DNA of 40,858 bases from Bacteroidota bacterium. GTDB lineage: Bacteria; Bacteroidota; Bacteroidia; Chitinophagales; Saprospiraceae. A program made the position numbers and the translations under genes. Numbering within the stretch: the stretch's first letter is position 1; the number at the start of each line of letters is the position of its first letter. Shown here in pieces: positions 7,283 to 15,300 of the stretch. The notes under the pieces were generated by a model. The model made no database searches. It had not been told where the DNA came from and was given only the letters and a program-made list of their open reading frames with translations. The DNA lies in NCBI GenBank assembly GCA_029561355.1, contig JAKQJD010000085.1, forward strand, positions 1-40,858, given 5' to 3'.

Positions 7283-8677
7283 TCATTTATTCGTCAGCAC
7301 CAAATACTCCCAAGGTTTCAGCGTCAGTTGCATATCTTTTGTTACCTGCACGGTGCTGGCGCCGAAAACGCTCAGGTAAGCGCCGGCGGCCTGCTCGTCG
7401 GGGTTGAGGGTAACGGACTGGGAGCGGTTGGACAGGTTCACCACGACAACCACCTTGTCGCCGTCTTTTTCACGCGTAAATGCATATACTTCAGTGTCGC
7501 GGTCGGTCGGTATTTTTTTTAGTTTTCCGCCGTTCTTTCCGGCCCAAACCGCTTTGTTGCTGTGTTTCAGCACGGAAAGGTTTTGAAAAAAGGCCGTTTT
7601 ACCGTAATCTTTCCATTTAACGGGATCTTTTTCAAAAAAAGCAAGCCGCTGAGCGAGGCCGTCCTCCTGCCCGTTGTACAGCATCGGGATACCCTGCCAG
7701 GTAAACATCAGTACATTAAAAGCATCGGCGGCATCGCCGTAGAGTTCTTTTTCGTAACCCGACCAGGTATTTTCGTCATGGTTTTGTGTGAAATACAGCT
7801 GGTAATAATCCTGAGGGTAGTAGTCGCCCAGGAAATTCAGCAAAGTATCCAGCGAAGTCGCATTCTGCTTGCCCGAAGCGATGTCTTTGGTAATGTCTTT
7901 CCATTTCCAGCCGTAATTGGCGTTGAAACAGGATTTGAAATGCCCCGGCTCGTCCTGCCATTCCGCCAGCATAAACATCTGTTTGACCGAATCCAGTGCA
8001 GGCCGCGCTTCGGCCCAGAAATCATTGGGCACCAGGCCTGCCATGTCTACCCTAAAACCGTCGATATCAGCCGTTTTAATCCAGTATTTCATCGCATCGA
8101 TCATGGCCCGGCGGGTGCCGGGCTGCTTGTAATCCAGGTCGCAGATGTCCGACCAGTCGGCAATGGGTTCGCCGTGTTCGTTGATGGGATTGGTCAGGTT
8201 GCCGTTGATGCGCGTGTAATATTCCGGGTGGTCTTTCAGCCACACGGCATCCCAGGAAGTGTGGTTTGGCACCCAGTCGAGTATGACTTTCAGCCCGATT
8301 TTATGCGCTTCGCCGATCAGTTTTTTCAGGTCGTCTACCGTTCCGTAATCCGGATTCACGGCATAATAATCGCGTACGGAATACGGGCTTCCCAGGGAGC
8401 CTTTCCGCTTTTCCAACCCGATGGGATGAATAGGCATCAGCCAGAGCACGTCGACGCCGAGGGCGCGGAGGCGTGGCAACTGTGCTTCCACGCCGGCAAA
8501 ATTACCTGCTGCCGAAAACTGCCTGATGTTGCATTCGTACAGCACCGCACTGCGCGCCCATTCCGGTTCAGTGGGGCGGCCGTTGCCGGACTTTGACGGA
8601 GTTTGTTGCACTTGTGTAGGATTTTGCTGACAGGAGTACAGGAAAAGGAGCAGAAAAAAAATACCGGAATTCTTCAT
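7283..8677 (-). CDS. Alpha-amylase family (GH13) lipoprotein
   Basis: 464 residues. The start has a lipoprotein signal (LYSC, Cys16), so the enzyme is exported and lipid-anchored. The four GH13 regions are present: DWVPNH (134-139), DGFRVDM with the nucleophile D211, MLAEW with the acid/base E239, and TQNHDEN with the transition-state stabiliser D301. GH13 enzymes hydrolyse or rearrange alpha-1,4/1,6 glucans. A C-terminal beta-sandwich (about 385-464) completes the fold. The length is short but normal for periplasmic or surface amylases of Bacteroidota. The pgmB homologue upstream supports a maltose/alpha-glucan role. The exact substrate (starch, maltodextrin, cyclodextrin) cannot be told. 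Confidence 0.93.
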   Translation of the reverse strand: MKNSGIFFLLLFLYSCQQNPTQVQQTPSKSGNGRPTEPEWARSAVLYECNIRQFSAAGNFAGVEAQLPRLRALGVDVLWLMPIHPIGLEKRKGSLGSPYSVRDYYAVNPDYGTVDDLKKLIGEAHKIGLKVILDWVPNHTSWDAVWLKDHPEYYTRINGNLTNPINEHGEPIADWSDICDLDYKQPGTRRAMIDAMKYWIKTADIDGFRVDMAGLVPNDFWAEARPALDSVKQMFMLAEWQDEPGHFKSCFNANYGWKWKDITKDIASGKQNATSLDTLLNFLGDYYPQDYYQLYFTQNHDENTWSGYEKELYGDAADAFNVLMFTWQGIPMLYNGQEDGLAQRLAFFEKDPVKWKDYGKTAFFQNLSVLKHSNKAVWAGKNGGKLKKIPTDRDTEVYAFTREKDGDKVVVVVNLSNRSQSVTLNPDEQAAGAYLSVFGASTVQVTKDMQLTLKPWEYLVLTNK

Positions 8678-8715
8678 AATTTCAGGGATGCGGAAAATGG
8701 TTGATTGGTTGTGGG

Positions 8716-8811
8716 GGAGGCATTCGAGGATATGAGTATCTGAGGATACGAGTATTTGAGTTGTCGCATCCTCGCATCCTCAGATACTCAGATACTCAAA
8801 TCCTCAAAAAA
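8716..8811. repeat. Bipartite inverted array of 8-nt repeats after the small anchored-protein gene
   Basis: Units of the type CGAGGATA/TGAGTATC run at 8716-8760, then the complement type GCATCCTC/AGATACTC/AAATCCTC runs at 8766-8806, ending a few bases before the stop codon (8812-8814). Same 8-nt period and consensus as the array at 3565-3662, with more variation between units. Confidence 0.8.
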
Positions 8812-9390
8812 TCAATTCGCCGGCAACTGATTCTGCATATCGAGCCGAACCTGTATACCCGTCAGATTAATAGCGGTATTTCCGATTAGAATCATACGAA
8901 AGCCGCGTTCCTTGATATTCCAGGAGTTGTTAAAATAGGGGTCGGTGCAAGAGAGATAGAGCACAAAATTTTCTTCGTCGAATGCCCAGTGGCCGGTTTC
9001 CATCACCTTGTTTTTAATGATGATATCGAAGGTCTGGTCATCCTTGAATTTGAGCCATTTCGGACGAAACTGCTTGTAAATAGTCGTGTCGGTGGGCTGA
9101 ATAGCCGTAACCGGGTTCCAGTAACCCGAAGACATGAATGCGCGGCGGCTGGTGCTGGGCCGGGGCATCTTGTCCCATGGAACATCGACGTGCGGCGGCG
9201 GTTCGCTGAACTGAATCCGATTCGTGGAATCCGCGCCTTCGCCCATGATTTTGAGCACTTTACCGTTAGACGGGGCAGGAGTAGCCACTGCTGCAACAGG
9301 CGCCTCCGTGGCTTCGGTTTTTTTGAAATTCTTGCAGGTCATGTATACCACCGCGAGTAAAACGATGCCGATCAGGATATTGACTTTCAT
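8812..9390 (-). CDS. Membrane-anchored small protein, possibly lipocalin-like fold
   Basis: 192 residues from the ATG at 9388-9390. A longer in-frame start exists at 9471 but would overlap pgmB and put 27 polar residues before the hydrophobic segment, so I prefer the shorter form. Residues 2-17 form a membrane or signal segment (VNILIGIVLLAVVYMTC). A Thr/Ala/Pro-rich linker follows, then a domain with the beta-strand pattern KWLKFKDDQTFDI ... GHWAFDEENFVLYLSC. This resembles small lipocalin-like lipoproteins of Bacteroidota (W-x-F-x-DDQTF, GHW). No enzyme motif is visible. It lies between pgmB and the amylase, all minus strand. Function unknown. Confidence 0.7.
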   Translation of the reverse strand: MKVNILIGIVLLAVVYMTCKNFKKTEATEAPVAAVATPAPSNGKVLKIMGEGADSTNRIQFSEPPPHVDVPWDKMPRPSTSRRAFMSSGYWNPVTAIQPTDTTIYKQFRPKWLKFKDDQTFDIIIKNKVMETGHWAFDEENFVLYLSCTDPYFNNSWNIKERGFRMILIGNTAINLTGIQVRLDMQNQLPAN

Positions 9391-9460
9391 CAACAAAAAA
9401 GTATGAAATTGAACGAATAATTGAGTTGATCCGCGATTTGGAGCGGGCTGTTGGTTTCGG

Positions 9461-10162
9461 TTATTCCGCATCTGCCATCGTCAGAGACGCTCCTTTGTAC
9501 ACCAGGTCGAGAATGTCGGCAAGGTGGCAGTCTGCAAAGCCGGGAATCACCCGTTCGGCATCCGGCAGGTATTCCGCCTTGCCGATACCGATGATGTGAA
9601 ACCCGCCGTTCAGGGCCGCCTGAACGCCCAGTACGGCGTCGTCGAACACGATGCACTCGGAAGGCGCCATATTCAGCGCAGTAGCAGCGAGTAAAAAACA
9701 CTCCGGGTGCGGCTTGGATTTCCGGGCGGCGCTTCCGTCCAGGATCACATCGAAATACGGTTCCAGGTGGGTGGATTTCAATACGGTGCGTGCATTGCGG
9801 GAAGCCGACGACAGCGCGGTTTTGCCACCGCTGCGGCGTACTTCATCCAGAAAAGACAGGACGCCGGGAAACACTTCATCGGGTGTCATATTGGCTACCA
9901 ATGCCTGGTACCAGTTGTTTTTTACATCGGCCCAATGCAGTTTCTCTGCTTCCGTCATGTATAATCCTCCCCATTCCAGGATTTTTTCCAAACTTTCCAT
10001 CCGGCTGAGGCTGCGCAATTGTTCGTGTTGTTCAATCGGAAAATCTACACCCATTTCATCGGCCAGTCGTCTCCACGCTATGTAATGGTATTTGGCAGTA
10101 TCTACGATCACTCCATCGAGGTTGAAAATAAATCCCTTCGTTTTTTCTGATAAATCCGTCAT
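9461..10162 (-). CDS. pgmB: Beta-phosphoglucomutase-like HAD protein with Asp-to-Asn at the nucleophile
   Basis: 233 residues, the usual size. The sequence follows beta-phosphoglucomutase closely: cap-domain elements TAKYHYIAWRRLADE and LRSLSRMESLEKIL, motif II LSSAS (about 118-122), motif III KSKPHPE and motif IV VFDDAVLGVQAA. The enzyme interconverts beta-glucose-1-phosphate, from maltose phosphorolysis, and glucose-6-phosphate. Motif I reads FNLDGV instead of FDLDGV: N14 (codon AAC, 10121-10123) replaces the aspartate that becomes phosphorylated, while D16, the general acid/base, is kept. If real, the protein may be inactive, may depend on deamidation, or may have a new role. It heads the amylase cluster. 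Confidence 0.85.
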   Translation of the reverse strand: MTDLSEKTKGFIFNLDGVIVDTAKYHYIAWRRLADEMGVDFPIEQHEQLRSLSRMESLEKILEWGGLYMTEAEKLHWADVKNNWYQALVANMTPDEVFPGVLSFLDEVRRSGGKTALSSASRNARTVLKSTHLEPYFDVILDGSAARKSKPHPECFLLAATALNMAPSECIVFDDAVLGVQAALNGGFHIIGIGKAEYLPDAERVIPGFADCHLADILDLVYKGASLTMADAE

Positions 10163-10246
10163 GTCTGCAGTGTTGATTCAATTCGGCGGCGAAGTTATGT
10201 CAAATTTGAGGCTTTAGCCCAAATATCGCAGCAACAGAAATAAACC

Positions 10247-10254
10247 TACATTTG
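10247..10254 (+). promoter_or_regulatory. Candidate -7 box for the pentapeptide-repeat gene
   Basis: TACATTTG is an exact TAnnTTTG match, 81 nt before the ATG at 10336. A TTTG at the expected upstream distance is not evident. An imperfect palindrome TTTGAGGCT/AGCCCAAA lies at 10204-10222 in the same pgmB/pentapeptide divergent region. Confidence 0.4.
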
Positions 10255-10335
10255 CCCGAAAGTAGTATATTCTATCGGCGGTTTCTTTTCTGTTTCGGGG
10301 CAAAAGCCCTGCCATTTTTAAAAATTTGAGGATAC

Positions 10336-11685
10336 ATGGAACATCCGCACAACGAGGACAGCCCTTCGAAACAAATAGACGTCTGGTCGCGCACTATCGT
10401 TGCCCTTACCCTCGGCATACTGGTGGGCGCCATCGTTGCGCTGGAGGGCCTGAACACGCTGGAAAAGTACCTGCCGTACCTGGTGGTGGGTTTTGTAACC
10501 CTGATCCTGATCGGGGCTACCATATCCTTTTACATCGTTCAAAACAAGGAGAAGGTACTTAAAAGGCTGTTTGGCGTATCCAACGCCGATCTGCACCAGG
10601 TGAAAGGGCTGGCACAAACGCTGTTCCTGAACATCTGGGGCAAGGAATATAAAACAGCCCAGACGACCTTCAACGCCCTGTTTGCAAAGGTATTCGCCTG
10701 GTATTCCTGGATGAATTTCCGCCGCTGGATCCTCACGATCTTTCAAATGCTGTTCGTGGGTTTCGGTGGTTTGCTCGGAACACTGCTGCTGTACAACCAG
10801 AATAAACTGCTCACCCAGCAAAATGAACTGCTGATCCGCCAGAACCTGCGCCTCGACCAACAAACGTACCTACAGGAAGCCGAGCGCCGCAGCGCACTCA
10901 TCCTGCTGATGGGCAACCTGCTCGACGCACTCGACCACGAACTCAAGGAGGACATCGGCCAGAAGAACGTACGGGACCTGTCGCCGCAACTCGTGGGCCG
11001 CATTATTGCCCTGAGCAGCGGCCTGAAACCCTACCGGTACCTGGAGGGCGATTCGCTGATTTCAAAGGAAATCAGCCCGGAACGTGGACAATTACTGCTT
11101 TCCATCCTGAGCAGCGAGGTGGACAACGGCTCCCTGAAACGGATTTTTCAGTCGGCCGACTTTTCCTTTTCCGAACTTCAAGGCGCCGCACTGGCGGGTG
11201 AATTTCTGGAAGGTATCAATCTGCGGGAGGCCGACCTGAGCAAGGCCAACCTCAACGGCGCGCACCTCATGGGCGCCGACCTCGACAAGGCCGATTTGAG
11301 CGGGGCGATTCTAGCCGGCGCTGACCTGCGCAAAGCCAACCTGAGTGAAACCGACCTGCGCGAAACGTACATCACCGAAGTCGATTTTCGCGGCGCTTCC
11401 CTGTACGGCGCCGATTTGCGCGGTGTGGATTTGACCGATTCGGACCTTCGGCGGTCGTTCTTACGGGAAGCACTGCTCGACAGTGCAGCGGTTCCTGATT
11501 TTCAATGGCTGAAGGAGTCGGCGCTCCAGCAGCGCGACTCGATCGTCGGGCTGCAATATCTCAACGACTATTATTACCTGGATTCTGTAGAGATCGATCC
11601 GGGCAATTTCGAGTATATTTTGTTGCGGAAAATGGGTAACCCGGACAGCCTCCGGCAAGGCAAACAGGACAGTACGCTCAAATAA
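10336..11685 (+). CDS. Membrane-anchored pentapeptide-repeat protein
   Basis: 449 residues. Two membrane helices near 16-36 and 43-65, a cytoplasmic stretch, a third hydrophobic segment near 135-155, then a predicted coiled coil (about 155-190, rich in Gln/Leu/Asn). Residues 275-385 hold about twenty pentapeptide units of the A(D/N)Lxx type (GADLDKADLSGAILAGADL), which form a right-handed beta-helix. A conserved-looking tail includes PGNFEYILLR. Such proteins are scaffolds; no enzyme motif is seen. The gene converges on the 187-residue membrane protein gene, overlapping it by 8 bp at the stops. A second copy of its tail motif is encoded at 12271-12360. Confidence 0.85.
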   Translation: MEHPHNEDSPSKQIDVWSRTIVALTLGILVGAIVALEGLNTLEKYLPYLVVGFVTLILIGATISFYIVQNKEKVLKRLFGVSNADLHQVKGLAQTLFLNIWGKEYKTAQTTFNALFAKVFAWYSWMNFRRWILTIFQMLFVGFGGLLGTLLLYNQNKLLTQQNELLIRQNLRLDQQTYLQEAERRSALILLMGNLLDALDHELKEDIGQKNVRDLSPQLVGRIIALSSGLKPYRYLEGDSLISKEISPERGQLLLSILSSEVDNGSLKRIFQSADFSFSELQGAALAGEFLEGINLREADLSKANLNGAHLMGADLDKADLSGAILAGADLRKANLSETDLRETYITEVDFRGASLYGADLRGVDLTDSDLRRSFLREALLDSAAVPDFQWLKESALQQRDSIVGLQYLNDYYYLDSVEIDPGNFEYILLRKMGNPDSLRQGKQDSTLK

Positions 11686-12241
11686 TACTTTTACGATCCT
11701 TCAGATTCAGCCGCAATACAGCCGCAATATCTTCGCTCAGAAAGCGGTCGAAAATGGCGGATCTTTTCAGGGCCATCCAGCACAGGCCGATGGAAAATGC
11801 ACATACGATAAACCATTCGTAATAGCCGGCATGCCACCATTTGGCAAGGCTGAACAAGCCCGCAATAAGGCCGACGGCTGCCAGGTTTTGGGAAAATGCG
11901 CGCAGGGCATACCAGCGTTCGAGGATCGAAATGTGCTTTCCGCCGTATTCCCGGATGTAGGCCCAGTCGTCCTGTACCTTTCCAGGGCTATTCTTTCCGA
12001 CTTTTTTGTGTACATACAAATCGTACAGCGATGATCCGAACGCATGCAGCATAAAACCGGTGATGTAAGCCGGAAAAAGGGAAAAAAGCAGTCCCTTCTG
12101 ATCGACCTTGCCCAAGAGGTCCGGAATGTCGCCGATGCAGGCCACGTGCGCGTCCACACCGATCCACAACACCATCAGCAGCACCGAGCCCGGCACGAGG
12201 TAGCCGAGGATGTCGAAGAAGTCGATTCTTATTTTGTCCAT
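11678..12241 (-). CDS. Membrane protein of unknown function, downstream of the Rhs gene
   Basis: 187 residues from the ATG at 12239-12241; an upstream in-frame start would add 71 low-quality residues overlapping the Rhs 3' end. Hydrophobic segments lie at about 11-30 (ILGYLVPGSVLLMVLWIGV), 50-66, 120-135 and 140-158. The N-terminal FDILGYLVPG element is typical of a loose family of small integral membrane proteins without known function. It lies on the same strand 127 nt after the Rhs gene and so is positioned where immunity genes usually are. It also overlaps the pentapeptide gene tail-to-tail. Immunity is only a positional inference. Confidence 0.75.
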   Translation of the reverse strand: MDKIRIDFFDILGYLVPGSVLLMVLWIGVDAHVACIGDIPDLLGKVDQKGLLFSLFPAYITGFMLHAFGSSLYDLYVHKKVGKNSPGKVQDDWAYIREYGGKHISILERWYALRAFSQNLAAVGLIAGLFSLAKWWHAGYYEWFIVCAFSIGLCWMALKRSAIFDRFLSEDIAAVLRLNLKDRKSII

Positions 12242-12270
12242 GGGGCAAAGATGGGGATTCGGTGGAAAGT

Positions 12271-12360
12271 ATGGTGTTTGTTTTGTTAGAAGCCGCCCCC
12301 GGCAATTTTCAGTATATTTTGCTGAGAGAAAGCCGGAGGCGGATGGTAATGAAGCGGTAG
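12271..12360 (+). pseudogene. Displaced fragment matching the 3' end of the pentapeptide-repeat gene
   Basis: Read on the plus strand this segment encodes a 29-residue frame containing PGNFQYILLR, against PGNFEYILLR at residues 422-431 of the pentapeptide-repeat protein (11599-11628). The DNA is also similar over about 28 bases. The frame ends at TAG 12358-12360, nine bases from the end of the Rhs gene. It is too short to be a working copy and is best read as a remnant of a duplicated or rearranged gene. It could still be a short translated ORF, since it begins with ATG at 12271. Confidence 0.55.
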
Positions 12361-12368
12361 AAAAGGTA

Positions 12369-15300
12369 TTAATAGTGTCTCGTGCGGATTGTATTGAGTT
12401 TCTTGAGCCACGGGTCCAAATGATCTTCGTGCACACGTGTAAAACTATGATCAAAAATTTCTATGTAGTCGGTGTCACCCCTCATCCATACTTCCATAAG
12501 ATCCAAAAATTGTGATCTGGAGTAATTATTCTCTCTTGCGTACCTAACCCTGTCGAAAATTTCATTGTGGGCTTTGCCTGATCCAATGGTTTTGTACTGC
12601 TCATTGTATCCCATTTCCTGTAGCCCAATGCCGAAATCCGATTTATTATTGTAATGGATTGATCTTCCATGTACTACTTCATCCCCCCAATCACAAATGT
12701 CATTTAATGGGTCGACTACCTGGAAAATGGTCTCACCTGTCGGGTGAGAAAAAATCTGTATATCATCCAGTTTTATACCTAATTCGCGTAGGTCATACCA
12801 CGATGCTACCGGCATCATTTCATGTTTTCCACCTGGCCGTAAAATGCTTTTCATTTTTTGGTGATTGCTCCAAAGGAGTTCATCAAATTCTGCACGTCTA
12901 CAACTTAAATCATTAAACCTTCTTCTGAATTCTACCATGGCCTTTCTGTTTTCGGCCTTCACAGCACCTTCGGCCGTAGTAGGCAACATATTCATTAAAG
13001 CTTTGGTAGTGGTTTTTTCAAATTCTGTTTTTGCTATCCTCTCTTCTTTGATTGTTGCATCAAAAACAGCATCAAAAGGTATCTTCCCCGTTGGGTCCGT
13101 ACTATTCACCGGGTCATTCTCCACATACGCATACGGCGTTGCCGGATTTGACCCTGCGGGGTCGGGCGAGAGGAACATTTTACTGAACGGATCATACATT
13201 CTCGCCCGGAAGTAATGCAGCCGGCTTTCGCGGTCGTATTCCTGTCCGGTGTAGATGTAGTTAAACAGGCCGCTGAACTTCGAATCGTCCATATTGAGCA
13301 GGCCATACTCGTCTGTGGCATAGTACTCGTCCACGGCGCGCGTGGCCCGGTTGACGAGTTGTTTGGCAGAGCCCAGCCGGTCTTTCAATACAAACCAGGA
13401 GTTGGTGGTATATCGATCGTTCAGGGTCATTACTTCTATGCCGTTCGGGCCCCAGATGTAGTATTTAACCGTATCTCGCGTGCCTCCTGTGATAATTTCC
13501 ATCATGGGGTCGCCGTTGGTATTGCGCAGGTAGGTTGTATTCTGGCTTTTTTGCAGCGCGCTGCCGTAATACCATTTTACCTGTTTTTGCAGGCGCATGC
13601 CCAGGTTGTCGTAATGGAAAGAAACATAGGTGCTGTCGTTTTCAGTGTCGCGTTTGGACAGGCTGCTCAGTTGGCCGAATAAATTCCAGTCGTATCGCTT
13701 CCAGTACTGATACGCCACAGAACCGGGATGGCCTTTCAACACGGAAATATTGCGGTGTTTCCACTGTTGAAGGTTCACATTTCCGTTTTTGTTGTATTGG
13801 ACAAACAGGGTATCGTACAAAAAGTAATTGAAATACGAATAGGTCGAATATTCCGAGTAAGCCATGTAATTAGGCCTGTTGTGGCTGTCGGAAATTTTGT
13901 ATTGATAACAGGCGCCGGCGTATTGTTCGTCCTTGAAAGACAAAAATTCCAGTTGTTTGCCGAAATTACGCAGCGCAAGGTTACCGTTTAGGTCATACAC
14001 CAGGGTATCCCGCAGATAGGCGTCTACAATGTCGCCCACGACACTGGAGAGGAAGGATTCATTGGCATAACTGCTGTAATAACTTTCCAGGTTGCCGTAG
14101 TCGTTGTACAAATACCCTTGTTCCAGTGAACTGGCAGGGTTGCCCGTGGCAGGCACGTAGGTAGAACTGGCTACATTGCCATTGTAATACGTTTGTCCCC
14201 ATAGGTCGGACCACCAGTCTGTCAGGAAGTTATAATCCTGCTGCTCGGAAAACATGGAAAAGGAATAATTGACTTTGGGCCACAGGCCGCCCCACCACGT
14301 CCAATGCAATCCGGGTAAACGCAGCGTGTCGCCATAGCCGGAGTAGTTTTTCCAGCCGGGAGCATTGTACCAGTGCCAAACGGGCAGTACATGCTGGTTG
14401 GTTTGCATCAGTTTCTCATGGTACAGGCTGCCATCCGGGTTCCACTCGTAGGAGGCATAGGCATTGGCAGTGGTCTGATCGCCGATGTTGGACATATTCC
14501 CGACGTAGTCGTACGTGTAGGAAACCTTGAAGGGGCTGTTGTTCCATACAGGATACTGAATCAGTTTGATATTGCCCGATACATCGTACTGATACTGAGT
14601 GGTATAGGTGCCCGGACTGACGGTCCCGGAGATGAGTTGGGCTGTCTGTATCAGGTTGCCGTTCAGGTCGTAGGTAAATGTCACCGAATTGGCTACGGTA
14701 TTGCTCTCATACGACTCTGTTCGGGTCAGTTGCCCGCGATATGGCGCCAGGTAGACATGCGTTCCCTCACTCCCGTCATAGTAATATTTGGACTGTACCG
14801 TGGTGCCGGTGTTGGGGTAAGACGGATCGGCGGCATGCTGTTGTAGTGTCGTTTGATTCCAGATGCCGGAAAAAATACCTTTTTCTATGGCACGCCCCCA
14901 ACGGTCGTATTTGTAATAGGTAATCGAGTTACCCATTTCTGCCGTCCGGGAAAAACGCAGGCGGCCCATAATATCATACACCATTTTGGTCGTGTCCGAC
15001 TCCGGGGCGGTCCTGACCGTCATGTTGCCATTGAAATCGTAACCGTAGGTCAGAATATGTTCGGGCTTGGTATGTTTGGGCGTATTGGCCAGCGGAAGTT
15101 TGATCTGAATCTGCTGTTGCAGCGGATTGTAAAACTTGCTGGTGATGGCCTGTTCTTTCTGCACATTGTCTGTACTTTTTCGGAAGTGCTTGCGCACCAG
15201 CCCCAATACATCCATACCGATAATAAAAGGCGCTGCTTCCGGATCGACAATAATTTGAGCCAGGTCGAGGGAGTACTTGATGGCGGAAAAAATCTGTTCT

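Noticed and set aside
7562..8596. 344-codon plus-strand ORF
   Set aside because: Antisense to the amylase gene, whose four catalytic regions are intact on the minus strand.
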